A DNA stretch of 64,000 nucleotides, taken from NCBI RefSeq assembly GCF_910585845.1, contig NZ_CAJUHF010000004.1, positions 1-64,000 on the forward strand. The letters run 5' to 3'. The notes below the pieces were generated by a model that did no database searches, had not been told where the DNA came from, and saw only the letters and a list, made by a program, of their open reading frames with translations. Positions 1 through 9,041 of the stretch are shown here, one piece after another (position 1 is the first letter of the stretch; each line of letters begins with the position of its first letter). The DNA is from an uncultured Bacteroides sp. (GTDB lineage Bacteria > Bacteroidota > Bacteroidia > Bacteroidales > Bacteroidaceae). A program made the translations under genes and the position numbers.

Positions 1-73
1 CGGAATGTAGCGCAGTTGGTAGCGCACTACGTTCGGGACGTAGGGGTCGGGCGTTCGAGTCGCCTCATTCCGA
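1..73 (+). tRNA. tRNA-Pro (anticodon CGG)
   Basis: A full cloverleaf can be drawn. The acceptor stem CGGAATG (1-7) pairs with CATTCCG (66-72), and A73 is the discriminator base. The D-stem is GCGC/GCGC, the anticodon stem CTACG/CGTAG encloses the loop TTCGGGA (anticodon CGG), and the T-arm GGGCG/CGCCT encloses TTCGAGT. CCA is not encoded. The gene begins at the first base of the window, so its promoter is outside. Confidence 0.95.
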
Positions 74-77
74 CGAT

Positions 78-118
78 AAAGCGACAAACGAGTAAAATCG
101 ATTGTCGCTTTTTCTTTT
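78..118 (+). terminator. Intrinsic terminator of tRNA-Pro
   Basis: A perfect 10-bp stem, AAAGCGACAA (78-87) with TTGTCGCTTT (102-111), is followed by a T-rich tail. It starts five bases after the tRNA. Confidence 0.85.
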
Positions 119-139
119 CCACCTTCGCAAACCGCCGAT

Positions 140-171
140 CCGGAATTAGATTGCAAAGAATCTTCTTCCGG
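140..171 (-). terminator. Hairpin at the 3' end of the leftward block
   Basis: CCGGAA (140-145) pairs with TTCCGG (166-171), and after two mismatches AGATT pairs with AATCT. It lies just past the stop of the leftward gene at 185. No T-tract follows on the minus strand, so a terminator role is only possible. Confidence 0.35.
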
Positions 172-184
172 AAACCGGCTCTCC

Positions 185-3100
185 CTACCGTTGTAACGTA
201 ATTCCCATCACCCCTATCACCACATCATTGGAGAGAGTTTCAAGAACAAGATGCGAAAGTTTCTTACCGGAATTTAAAGGCATCTCAAGCAATACGGCAG
301 CACCACCATCCAACTCACGGGACGCACCGGGAAAGCCCAACTCCTCACCCAAATTATTGCTGACCTCACCAGTCTTCAGGCGCAGACGATAGAGCGCCGG
401 AGCATTGCGATTGAAAGCCAAGCCGTCTTCAAAGAAAATATGCTCGATAGGAGGCCAGTTGTCCGGATTGCGCAATGGCATGACGTCGCAAGTACCGTCT
501 TTATAGTACACTCGAACAAGTCCGTTATCAATGTGGCATTGCATGTGATTGGTGCTGCCTGCCATCAGCAGATAAGCAGCGGACGCTTTTCCCTTGAGAG
601 GAACAGTCAAACTGTCGGGATAGTTATCCCACAAAGAGGTGAAAGCTATATTACGCCCCTCGGCAGGCGTCCGGAAAGATACTCCCAATTTTGTCTCCAA
701 CACACCATTCCGGACGGAAGAGCGCAAGCCGGCATCATCGATTTCTATCGTATGCAAGGGATGACACCATTCGCCTATACCCTGTTTAGGCAGTTGCAGA
801 GTGGTATAAGGAGAGCGAGGCGAAAGATATTCATTGCGGAAAATATCCGTTACCAGAGAGTTGAACTGTGTGTCCATCACCACCATCTCACATTTAGCGG
901 GATTGACGTGAGCAAAGGCTGCGTGCTGCACGAGATTGTCTTTCTGTTTTGTCTGCGTTTTTTCTACGGGATGCCACCACTTCATCTCATCCTGTTGCAT
1001 GAAAACAAAACCAACCGGAGCTTCTACAGACAGGGTATCTCCCTGAGAGGACACCGGTTCTCGAAGTTCTTCCCCACCCCATTCGATCTCAATATTCATT
1101 TCTTCGCCCACTAAGGCAGGTACGACAACGGAAAGTACCGGACGACCGACCGAGTTCTCTACCAACGTCCAAGAAGCAGGAATCCCGTTGACTGTCAGCT
1201 TTGCCACCCGCGAACGTTGCGCAGGGAAACGTAGCTCCAGCATGCGGACAGCCGACAAGCGATGGGAGACAGTAAATGAGGTTTTCAGGTCCTTACCCTT
1301 CATTCCCAATGCCTCCTTTCTGAAATCAAAATCAATGTCCGGCGTATGCAAGGAGGCATACTGCCAAGCTGACGGCAGACCGGGGCGCACCAGCAGACGG
1401 TGGTTCATGGCATCGGGAAGAATGCCGTAGAGCCCTTGTATCAAAACGCGGGAAGCTACGCCGATAGGATCGCCAAAGTCGCGGTAACATTCGCCACGGG
1501 CAGCATCATAGAAGCTGATCTGACCGAAATTGCCCGGACTCTCCCCCAGATACATGCCGTCCAGCACGGAACTTTTCAGCAACTTAAAGCCTGCATCGGC
1601 CCGACCTGCCTGAAAGTAGGAAAGGGCGGTATGCATCACTTCTGCAAAAGCGACATTGTTGATACTCCAAGAATAGGGCAACCAGTTGGTAGTGGATATA
1701 ATGGCATAACCTTCGTCCTCCAGCCCCTCTGCACGGACAGGGATATGGGGAATCTCATGATCCACATAGCAGGTGGCAAGATAAGCTTGGAAAGGATCGG
1801 CTATATCACTATCGAGGGCATGGTATATGGTCCATACACCTGGACTGGCATGCAGGCGTTTATGTCCCATGAAATCCTGATATTCAGCCCAATGTCCACG
1901 CTCAGGCATCCAGAGGCGGGAGTTCAGGGCTTTTAAGATCTTCTCCGCCTCGACACGGTAAGGCGAAGCATCCTCTCCTATTTTTTCGGCAATCATGGCC
2001 GCAAGTCGGTTGGCGCGGTAGTTATAGGCAGAAGAATGGGTAACGGCACCGCTATTATAATAGAGGGCATCGCTTGCCCAAATGCAGGCGTATGCATCGT
2101 AAAGCCCGTCATTGTCCGGATCGTAGTTGAGCTTTTCCCAAGCGAGATGGCGGGTAAGGAGGGGCCACATGCTGCGGGCGTAATCCAGATCACCCGTCCA
2201 GTTGAGATGCCACAACAGTTCGTCGATATAGCAAAGATTCATATCGTAGTGGTGCATCTGATCATTGCGGCGGGGGTTACGGCAGATATATCCATTGCTG
2301 TACTGCGGGGTTCCCCACTGCTTCACAGAGCGTGCCAAGGCGAGGGCTGTGTCTTGAGCAGGATGGGGAATGGTGTTCGGCACGTCAATGACCTGACTGG
2401 CTGCATAGGCATCAAAATGCGTACGTACACGGTCGTGCCAACCAAGGGCATCGCCGGTATATGCCGCACGCCAGCCACTGAGGGGCATACGCCAACCGAT
2501 AGCGCCGTGCAGCCAGACTTCACCATCCCAAATGCCATCGGCTGCCACAGCAAGGGCACCGCCAAGGGTATTGAAGAATGGATCGGGAGTAGTAATCCGG
2601 ATGCGTGAGGCAAGTTCGGCACGGGCTTGTTCCGCTTTTTCGTAAAGAGCCGTCCCCTCTTCCTGCTGGGGAAGGGACAAAGAGTAGTCACGCACAAGGA
2701 TATATTGGGGTGTATCGAGCGGCACATCCAAAGTCTGTACATGTTGGGGATGTTCGGGTGCATCGAAGCATCCCGGAGGATCGGCGCCCATATCTCCATT
2801 ACGGTTTAATTTCGGCAGACGGATCTCGCTTAGCAAAGAGCGGAGTAGTGTGCCTTGAGGCAGATGGACAGGTGTAAATTTCCAGATGGCGGCATCTTCA
2901 TCGGGAAGAGCCAGAACGGAGAACCGTAACTCCACGCCTGTTCCCCAGTCGGGATGTGTTAACCGATAGGAACGACGACCGGAAGTATAACGAGCCTCAC
3001 ACCATGATATCTCTTCCAATGGCTGAAACGAGCCGTCGGGCAGAAGCAGACAGAAACGGATGTTCTTGCTATTACTTTTGTCGTATACCGCAAAGAGCGG

Positions 3101-3358
3101 GCGGTCACTTGTCTCGACACGAAAAGCTGTATGACTACCATACAGGGCACGGGTATAGCGGTTCTCACCGTTCACACAGACAAAATCGTCACCATCGGGA
3201 CGATATTGGAGCCTGCGGGCAGTGCCACGCTTATGATCGTTGAAGGAGGCAGATTCGATACGGTCACCTGCCCCCTGAGGCTTATTGCCGATAGCGTATT
3301 GTGCACGAACCGGAGTTGACAACAGAACAAACAGGATATAAAGAATATAGTTTCTCAT
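185..3358 (-). CDS. Exported DUF4450-type glycosidase (GH142-like)
   Basis: This 1057-residue protein starts with a clear signal peptide (MRNYILYILFVLLSTPVRAQ), which is why I start at 3358 and not at the longer open frame reaching 3442. The central part (about 280-720) has the look of an (alpha/alpha)6 barrel: repeated helical Trp/Tyr/Asp-rich stretches such as NYDPDNDGLYDAY and GHWAEYQDFMGH. It resembles DUF4450 proteins. From memory, this domain occurs in the GH142 beta-L-arabinofuranosidase module of a B. thetaiotaomicron rhamnogalacturonan-II enzyme, so the specificity is an inference. It is the last gene of the leftward rhamnose block, 154 bp after an (alpha/alpha)6-like lipoprotein gene, and probably acts in the periplasm on pectic oligosaccharides. 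Confidence 0.7.
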   Translation of the reverse strand: MRNYILYILFVLLSTPVRAQYAIGNKPQGAGDRIESASFNDHKRGTARRLQYRPDGDDFVCVNGENRYTRALYGSHTAFRVETSDRPLFAVYDKSNSKNIRFCLLLPDGSFQPLEEISWCEARYTSGRRSYRLTHPDWGTGVELRFSVLALPDEDAAIWKFTPVHLPQGTLLRSLLSEIRLPKLNRNGDMGADPPGCFDAPEHPQHVQTLDVPLDTPQYILVRDYSLSLPQQEEGTALYEKAEQARAELASRIRITTPDPFFNTLGGALAVAADGIWDGEVWLHGAIGWRMPLSGWRAAYTGDALGWHDRVRTHFDAYAASQVIDVPNTIPHPAQDTALALARSVKQWGTPQYSNGYICRNPRRNDQMHHYDMNLCYIDELLWHLNWTGDLDYARSMWPLLTRHLAWEKLNYDPDNDGLYDAYACIWASDALYYNSGAVTHSSAYNYRANRLAAMIAEKIGEDASPYRVEAEKILKALNSRLWMPERGHWAEYQDFMGHKRLHASPGVWTIYHALDSDIADPFQAYLATCYVDHEIPHIPVRAEGLEDEGYAIISTTNWLPYSWSINNVAFAEVMHTALSYFQAGRADAGFKLLKSSVLDGMYLGESPGNFGQISFYDAARGECYRDFGDPIGVASRVLIQGLYGILPDAMNHRLLVRPGLPSAWQYASLHTPDIDFDFRKEALGMKGKDLKTSFTVSHRLSAVRMLELRFPAQRSRVAKLTVNGIPASWTLVENSVGRPVLSVVVPALVGEEMNIEIEWGGEELREPVSSQGDTLSVEAPVGFVFMQQDEMKWWHPVEKTQTKQKDNLVQHAAFAHVNPAKCEMVVMDTQFNSLVTDIFRNEYLSPRSPYTTLQLPKQGIGEWCHPLHTIEIDDAGLRSSVRNGVLETKLGVSFRTPAEGRNIAFTSLWDNYPDSLTVPLKGKASAAYLLMAGSTNHMQCHIDNGLVRVYYKDGTCDVMPLRNPDNWPPIEHIFFEDGLAFNRNAPALYRLRLKTGEVSNNLGEELGFPGASRELDGGAAVLLEMPLNSGKKLSHLVLETLSNDVVIGVMGITLQR

Positions 3359-3379
3359 GATATCTTTAATATATAAGAT

Positions 3380-3459
3380 GAATGCCTTTAAGGTATAATA
3401 TAAACACCTTTGAGGTATAAAAAGAATACCCCAAAGGCACAAAAAGAATGCCTTTAAGG
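3380..3459. repeat. Short direct repeats between two exported glycosidase genes
   Basis: GAATGCCTTTAAGG occurs at 3380-3393 and again at 3446-3459. A diverged copy (CACCTTTGAGG, 3405-3415) and a reverse-oriented CCCCAAAGGC lie between them. The 154-bp gap has no TAnnTTTG promoter on the minus strand that I can see. Confidence 0.6.
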
Positions 3460-3512
3460 AATAAGATGAATAAGATATAAAGAGGGTACGAAACGCTGCA
3501 TGAGATACCTGC

Positions 3513-5663
3513 TTAAGGCATGGGCTTCAGCCCTTCCCAACGAACATCCCACGTACCATCTTTCGGGAATCCCGGATTCTTCACTTGGCAACCATCCCAA
3601 CCGGCACACATCAACGCCACGGCAGTCAGCAAACCACCGTTACCGGGCAGGTAAACACGCAGACGACCATCCTGATAATTATGTCCGTTCGGCAGGTAAG
3701 TATTCGTGCGTTTGTCCATCAGCAAGGCTCCCACCGCCTTTTCCGGTTCGCCCAATCGGGTGGCATTCATGGCAGTCATCGGATAATCCCAGCCCCAGGT
3801 TTTCCCCCAGTTCCAGTTGTCCCATACCCAGTCGAGGGTGTTCTTCATGTAATCGCTGCGGATAAGTTTGTTCATCGGCAAGATACCTACTGCTCCCAGC
3901 ACAGCCATGTGGTCGCTGGTGAAACGGATATCCTTATAGGTATCGACGGCATCTTCGGAAGCGAGATAAAGACAGTCTTCGTTGTAGGCAAGCGGAGAGA
4001 GTTTGTCGATCAGTTCGTCCCACTCCAGATTGCGTTTCTCGCCGGCACGCTCACGCCACAGTTGCGCTGTCTGCATGGCATAATGCCAATAGGAAAGCTC
4101 GAAGGGCGGATTAACGGTAGTGGCTGCACGCAGTGTCTCCTGTGCCGGAATGACGCCTTTCAGCAGGAAACGCCCGTGCAAGTCATCGTATGTGGCAAAG
4201 GCATACATGAACTCGGCAGTTGCCTGCACCAGGCGGTTGTATTTCCGGATGGTTTCTTCGGAGGGGTGGGCACGGTAGACAAGCTCTGCCAGATAAATCA
4301 GGTGCGGCTGTTGCCAGATGAGGAAAGAGCCTACGTTCGAGGGAGCTTCCACACCGCTGGGGTCGGTCATCTTCATCCAGCGCACGCCAGGGAAGCCTTG
4401 GCGACGGGCAATCTCGCGGGCCACCGGCTCAACGGTCTCATACCAACCCAACGTATGGTCCAGCAGATCTTCATGCCCCCAAAGTGCCAACCAAGACTGA
4501 TGCCACCAGATCATCTCCAGATGGAACTTACCGAACCAAGAGTTGTAAGTCAGGCCGGTTTCCTGCGGGGGTACACTCCCAGCCGACTGAATGGCAAGTA
4601 GGTATTGACTCAGCACTATGCGGCGTTCCAGCTCTTGGGCACGAGGGTCGGTGCAATGGGAGAAATCGACAGCTGCGCCGTTCTTCCAGAACGCGGTCCA
4701 GTGGGAAGCGCTGGCTTCGGTTGTCTCAGCGAAAGTGGGTAATGCCTCAACGTGGGTATAGAGAGGAGGTTCGCTTTCAAAAACAGTTCCTGCAAAGTTG
4801 GGCGTGAAGAGGCAGGAGAATGTCAGGGTATCTTCGCCGGGGGTCAGCACAAAGTAATTCTTCGCCTTTTCTATCAGGTGCGCCTTGCCTTCCCAACGGA
4901 GGGTTACGTAATAGACTGTTTCATCAAGCACACGTTTCAGCACAGCACTTTGAGCATCGGAACAAACGATAGTTGTAGAGTGTAGGTCGTTAGCTTCCCA
5001 GTTACAAGCATCGTCGGCATGGGCGCCTGTGGGATAGGGAAAACGCAGATTGACTCCACTGCGTGCGGAGTTGGTAACGCGTGCAGAGATCATGTCTTTT
5101 ACGAGATGGCAGACAGTCTGCACATCGTAAGCATTGCCATGCAGGGTAAAATGGCTGGTGATTTCACCCGTCCACAGATCCAATGTTTGCCGGATATCTG
5201 CCATATCGGAGGGTGTAACGCCTTCGCCCAGTTCCAGACCAATAATGCCCAAATGCAGACGATGTGGGTTCACGCGAAACCAATCGGCAGCTTCGTTCTG
5301 CCGACCAGGTTCCTTGAACTGACAGGCATAGAGTTCCTCGTGTCCACGACCGAAATCGAATGCTTTCAACGTTTCCTCGTGCTTAAGGTTCTTCGGGTTA
5401 GAAAAGCTGTGCCAACCCCATTGGCTTTGCGTGCCCAGAGGAACGCCTCGGCTACAGTTTCCAGGGAAGGTCTGCAAACCGGTAGCGTCTACTGTAAATG
5501 CAAATTCACCATTACCGACACTGAGTGTAGACAGGGAATCGAACTCGGTTACGTGGGGATTATTACGGGTGACCAATGCTTCGCGGTCTATGGGGGCAGC
5601 GCGTTCTGCATTACATGATATGAACAGCAGAACTGCAAAAAGAGTAGATAATAATGCTTTCAT
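3513..5663 (-). CDS. Lipoprotein of six-hairpin glycosidase type, specificity unknown
   Basis: 716 residues. MKALLSTLFAVLLFISCNAE is a lipoprotein signal with the lipidated Cys at about 18, which sets the start at 5663. The longer open frame to 5894 runs back over the regulator gene and is rejected. The N-terminal half looks like a beta-sandwich. The C-terminal half has the aromatic- and Asp-rich loops of (alpha/alpha)6 enzymes (LEMIWWHQSWLALWG, NGHNYQDGRLRVYLPGNGG). I do not recognise an exact CAZy family; GH65- or GH95-like folds are possible. It starts 16 bp after the AraC regulator gene, so the two are probably co-transcribed. A role in releasing rhamnose-containing oligosaccharides is inferred from context only. 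Confidence 0.65.
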   Translation of the reverse strand: MKALLSTLFAVLLFISCNAERAAPIDREALVTRNNPHVTEFDSLSTLSVGNGEFAFTVDATGLQTFPGNCSRGVPLGTQSQWGWHSFSNPKNLKHEETLKAFDFGRGHEELYACQFKEPGRQNEAADWFRVNPHRLHLGIIGLELGEGVTPSDMADIRQTLDLWTGEITSHFTLHGNAYDVQTVCHLVKDMISARVTNSARSGVNLRFPYPTGAHADDACNWEANDLHSTTIVCSDAQSAVLKRVLDETVYYVTLRWEGKAHLIEKAKNYFVLTPGEDTLTFSCLFTPNFAGTVFESEPPLYTHVEALPTFAETTEASASHWTAFWKNGAAVDFSHCTDPRAQELERRIVLSQYLLAIQSAGSVPPQETGLTYNSWFGKFHLEMIWWHQSWLALWGHEDLLDHTLGWYETVEPVAREIARRQGFPGVRWMKMTDPSGVEAPSNVGSFLIWQQPHLIYLAELVYRAHPSEETIRKYNRLVQATAEFMYAFATYDDLHGRFLLKGVIPAQETLRAATTVNPPFELSYWHYAMQTAQLWRERAGEKRNLEWDELIDKLSPLAYNEDCLYLASEDAVDTYKDIRFTSDHMAVLGAVGILPMNKLIRSDYMKNTLDWVWDNWNWGKTWGWDYPMTAMNATRLGEPEKAVGALLMDKRTNTYLPNGHNYQDGRLRVYLPGNGGLLTAVALMCAGWDGCQVKNPGFPKDGTWDVRWEGLKPMP

Positions 5664-5679
5664 GTTTCCTTTTAATGTT

Positions 5680-6606
5680 TTAAAGTGAATCTTCCTCCTC
5701 AACATTGGTTTCGCGTCCAAAAGAGCGGTACTCCAACGGGGTGAAACCCGTACGCTTCTTAAAGAGGGAGAAGAAATGTTCCGTTGACTTGTAGTCGAGC
5801 ATGAAGGAAATCTCTTTGACGGATTGGGAAGTGCCGACCAGCAACTGCTTTGCCTTGCGCAGCTTGAGTTCCTGGAAATACTTAGCGGGCGCATACCCTG
5901 TATAGTCTTTGAATACCTTGCGAAACCATGAATAGCTGATGTTCAGTTTCATGGCAAGTTCTTCGGGATCGACATCTTTGAATACGTTTTCGTTCATTAT
6001 GATTTTCGCCTGTTCGATCTTCTGGTCCACATCCCCCATCTCGAAGATCTTGTTCTTGGAGATGGAGAGGATCATCCCAATCATGTGCAGCACGATACCG
6101 GCGAGGTATTGCTGGGAAGATATCTTGTCTGCCTCTGCAATGTCCAGCGCACGCGAGAAAAGGGAAACCAGTTCTTCGTTCAATCCTACCTCCAAGATCT
6201 GATTATTTTTGGAAAAGAAGCCGCCACGTACCATGTCATCCACTACAGGGCCTTCGAAACCGATGTAATATTCATTCCATCCAGTCTGTTGATAGGGGTG
6301 GTACGTATGCCATTGCCCTGGGAAAAGCACCATAAGACGCCCTTTACAGACTTGTTTTTCAGGGGTAGTCTCGGAAGTGAACAGTCCGCGCCCTTTGGTG
6401 ATGTAGACCAACTGATATTCACGCAGAATACGTCCTTTCTGCGCATTGAAGAAGTAACCGGAAGGATGTTCCCGCAGGGGATAAGGAGAATTGGGCTGGA
6501 TAGCCTGAAAACCGACTGAATTTACCCACAGACCGAACTTACGGTCCATATCATTCACAATCAGATACTTGAATTCAATTCCCAAATCATTATAGTTTTT
6601 AGACAT
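5680..6606 (-). CDS. rhaR: AraC-family regulator, RhaR-like
   Basis: 308 residues. The N-terminal part (about 25-170) is an AraC-type cupin sensor (LVYITKGRGLF, LFPGQWHTYHPY). The C-terminal 100 residues carry two helix-turn-helix motifs (DPEELAMKLNISYSWFRKVF and VKEISFMLDYKSTEHFFSLFKKRTGFTPLEYR). In B. thetaiotaomicron an AraC protein next to rhaK-rhaI-rhaT-rhaD activates rhamnose use; position and domain make this the likely counterpart. Rhamnose as effector is inferred. The gene has its own TAnnTTTG promoter and lies 16 bp upstream of an exported glycosidase gene, so the regulator may be made together with two degradative enzymes. Confidence 0.85.
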   Translation of the reverse strand: MSKNYNDLGIEFKYLIVNDMDRKFGLWVNSVGFQAIQPNSPYPLREHPSGYFFNAQKGRILREYQLVYITKGRGLFTSETTPEKQVCKGRLMVLFPGQWHTYHPYQQTGWNEYYIGFEGPVVDDMVRGGFFSKNNQILEVGLNEELVSLFSRALDIAEADKISSQQYLAGIVLHMIGMILSISKNKIFEMGDVDQKIEQAKIIMNENVFKDVDPEELAMKLNISYSWFRKVFKDYTGYAPAKYFQELKLRKAKQLLVGTSQSVKEISFMLDYKSTEHFFSLFKKRTGFTPLEYRSFGRETNVEEEDSL

Positions 6607-6635
6607 AATACGTGTTTTGCATAATTAGGTATGGG

Positions 6636-6643
6636 CAAAAATA
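6636..6643 (-). promoter_or_regulatory. -7 box of the rhaR-like gene
   Basis: On the minus strand this reads TATTTTTG, a perfect match to the Bacteroides TAnnTTTG element, 30 bp before the start codon. No good TTTG -33 box is seen at the usual spacing. Confidence 0.6.
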
Positions 6644-6692
6644 GGTATTATTTGCGAATAAAAAAAGGGGAGGAAGAGAAAGGAAGGGATAT

Positions 6693-6847
6693 TTATTGAA
6701 GGAGTTATCGGAAGTTATCGGCCGATACTCAGTTTTACAGAAGTTAGACTATGGACTTTAACTCCTAACGGAGCGAAGTGATAGCTCCTGTTAACTCCCG
6801 GCAACTCCTTCCTATAAAAAACAACTCCCGAATAACTCCTTCAATAA
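6693..6847. repeat. Structured intergenic element with 16-bp terminal inverted repeats
   Basis: TTATTGAAGGAGTTAT (6693-6708) is inverted exactly as ATAACTCCTTCAATAA (6832-6847). Inside, the words GGAGTTATCG / GAAGTTATCG and many AACTCC or GGAG copies recur, including CTCC-TAAC-GGAG. It fills the gap between rhaD (3' end) and the rhaR-like gene and encodes no protein I can support. Confidence 0.75.
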
Positions 6848-6854
6848 ATAAAAA

Positions 6855-7664
6855 TCATTTCGGCAAGTTGAATGCCCGCGTCATCTCCTGCATCTGTTCT
6901 GTGGTCATGCCATCGGGTTCGAAGCCCATGTTCTTGGCGGCAATGTAGATCAGGGCGGACTTGTTCAGCACGTCAACCTGGTCGAAGGCGGACATGATGT
7001 CGACGTCAACGGCGAAGACGCCGTGTTTCTCCCACATGGCTACATCGTAGTCCTCCAGTTGCTTGATGGTGGCTTCAGCCAGTTCCACGGAGCTGGGCAG
7101 TTCGTAGGGGATGATGCCGAGGCCGCGCGGGCAGAAGGCTTTCGTTTCGGGAATCATGCTCCAGAGCAGGTTGGTGGCAACGTCTTTCTCGAGGAACTTC
7201 TTGCAGTGAGTCATGGCTATCAGTTCGATAGGATGGGTGTGCAGGGAAGCTTTATAGGGAGAACCTTTCTCAATGAGGCGATTGTGCACGCAGAGGTGTG
7301 CAGGCAGTTCGGAGGTGGGATTGACCGGTTGGTCGGCAATGATGACGTATGTAGCGCAGTCATCCAAGATACGGATAATGGAACCGTGCTCCATCGGCCA
7401 GCGGGAGAGGTCGCGCATGCGTTTGTTAGTGCCTTTGCAGTAGAAGTAGCAACCTTTCAGATGGGGAAGCGTGGTTCCAATTTGCTTTACTTCGCTGATG
7501 GCAGGCAATGCTTTGATTTCATCGTCTACGAATTCGGTGATGTTCAGGGTAATGTTTCCGCCATTGCGCTCGGCCCACCCTTTTTGCCAGAGGTATCCAG
7601 CAACTTCGGCCGCCTGATTGACTGCATAAGCCAATGCAGGGCGATTGTCAAGTATTGATTTCAT
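6855..7664 (-). CDS. rhaD: Rhamnulose-1-phosphate aldolase
   Basis: Cleaves L-rhamnulose 1-phosphate to DHAP and L-lactaldehyde, the last cytoplasmic step of rhamnose catabolism. 269 residues, close to E. coli RhaD (274). It is a class II zinc aldolase: the ligands are visible as H142 and H144 (SLHTHPIEL) and H214 (WEKHGVFA), with a nearby Glu119. The glycine-rich N-terminus WAERNGGNITLNI is typical. I start at MKSILDN (7664) because family members begin there; an ATG seven codons upstream is also open. It follows rhaT by 122 bp in the same direction. Confidence 0.95.
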   Translation of the reverse strand: MKSILDNRPALAYAVNQAAEVAGYLWQKGWAERNGGNITLNITEFVDDEIKALPAISEVKQIGTTLPHLKGCYFYCKGTNKRMRDLSRWPMEHGSIIRILDDCATYVIIADQPVNPTSELPAHLCVHNRLIEKGSPYKASLHTHPIELIAMTHCKKFLEKDVATNLLWSMIPETKAFCPRGLGIIPYELPSSVELAEATIKQLEDYDVAMWEKHGVFAVDVDIMSAFDQVDVLNKSALIYIAAKNMGFEPDGMTTEQMQEMTRAFNLPK

Positions 7665-7786
7665 ATCTATAAATAAATGGTTCAAGTTCCGGAAGCAAAA
7701 CTTTGACTACAACACATATCTCCCACAACCGAAACTTAAGTAAATAATTTAATGCCTAAATATCCAGTTCCTACATGCTATTTGTA

Positions 7787-8818
7787 TCATGCCTGCGCCA
7801 TAGCCACCACGATGATGGAAGATATCAGTACGACAAGGCCAAGGATAAGTACAGTGATGGTCTTACTACCCACCCCTTTCCACTCTTTCAGGAGGATGCC
7901 CCAAACGTTGCTGAAGGTAACATTCAGCGACATCAGGATGCTCCAAGAGAAGGCGTACAGCACGGGACTGTCAGTCAGAAAGCTCTTGCCCATCTCGAGG
8001 CCGAAGAACTGTGAGTACCACAGTACACCAGCAAGGGCACAGAACAGAAGATTATTCATCAGCACGGGAGCTTTCACGGAGAAGTACTCCCCTCCGGTCT
8101 TGTTCTTCAAGTTCTGCTGGATACAGTAGACCGCATTGGTACAGAAACCACCAAGGGTCACAAGAAGTATCACAGGCAATCCTGCATAGAGCGCTTCAAC
8201 ACCGCCATCGAGTGCAGCCTGCTTGATGGGCGTTCCCGCATCTAATCCAAGAGCAAAGCATGCGCTCATTACGCCTGCCAACAGGGCCACGAGCAGGCCT
8301 TTCGTCAGGGCGAAGTCCTTGACTGCTGCACGTTTTTCTTCTTCGGTCATGTTCTTGGAACGGAGGCTGCCGGCATATCCGATAATGGCGATACCTACCA
8401 GCGTGATACATACGCCGACAAGCAACATCAGCCCTTCGCCATGCAGGAGATCCTTGCCGGCAAACAGTGCCGGAAAGAGCGTTCCAAATCCGGCGCACGT
8501 GCCGAGAGCGATACTTTGTCCGAGCGCCACGCCCAAGTAACGCATACTCAAGCCGAACGTCAATCCACCCACGCCCCACAAAACGCCATAGACCACAGCT
8601 GGAAGGGCACCTCCAGCACTCCAAAGTTCCAATAAGGAGCTACCTGCCGGAATAGCAAGCAATGCCCCCAGCAACGGAAAGATGAGCCAAGCAAAGATAC
8701 CTTGCACCAGCCAGAAACTTTCCCACGACCAGCCTTCTATTTTTTTTATCGGCACATACGAGCTGCTCTGCCCGAAACTACCGATAGCTATAATCAAAAG
8801 TCCTATCAGTGTATTCAT
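7787..8818 (-). CDS. rhaT: L-rhamnose:H+ symporter
   Basis: 343 residues (E. coli RhaT is 344), with about ten hydrophobic segments spread through the chain beginning at MNTLIGLLIIAIGSFGQSSS. It imports L-rhamnose across the inner membrane. The start at 8818 has an AAAGGTGG ribosome-binding site eight bases upstream, one of the few clear ones here; the open frame continues 11 codons further without support. It sits between rhaA and rhaD. Its 223-bp upstream gap contains several perfect palindromes. Confidence 0.93.
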   Translation of the reverse strand: MNTLIGLLIIAIGSFGQSSSYVPIKKIEGWSWESFWLVQGIFAWLIFPLLGALLAIPAGSSLLELWSAGGALPAVVYGVLWGVGGLTFGLSMRYLGVALGQSIALGTCAGFGTLFPALFAGKDLLHGEGLMLLVGVCITLVGIAIIGYAGSLRSKNMTEEEKRAAVKDFALTKGLLVALLAGVMSACFALGLDAGTPIKQAALDGGVEALYAGLPVILLVTLGGFCTNAVYCIQQNLKNKTGGEYFSVKAPVLMNNLLFCALAGVLWYSQFFGLEMGKSFLTDSPVLYAFSWSILMSLNVTFSNVWGILLKEWKGVGSKTITVLILGLVVLISSIIVVAMAQA

Positions 8819-8905
8819 AAATTCCACCTTTCTTGCGTCATTCGCAAACAAATTTCATCACATTTGTAGCAAACTAAGGATAAGGCGAAGTCCATATGCC
8901 GTAAT

Positions 8906-9001
8906 CCTCTCGAAGAGGAACGGATGTTATAGTGTCAGGACATCTTGATGTCTCAGGTCAAGACACCTTGATGTCCTAAACTGCTACATTAGGCATGTAG
9001 C
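8906..9001. repeat. Cluster of palindromes between rhaA and rhaT
   Basis: Four palindromic units lie in a row: CCTCT-CGA-AGAGG (8906-8918), GACATC-TT-GATGTC (8939-8952), its near copy GACACC-TT-GATGTC (8962-8975, 23 bp from the previous one) and GCTACAT-TAGGC-ATGTAGC (8983-9001). None has a strong T-tail on the minus strand. They could be regulator sites or RNA hairpins that tune rhaT relative to rhaA. Confidence 0.7.
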
Positions 9002-9041
9002 TTTCAACATTATCCTTGACCGTTACAAATGTGCGCTATTT

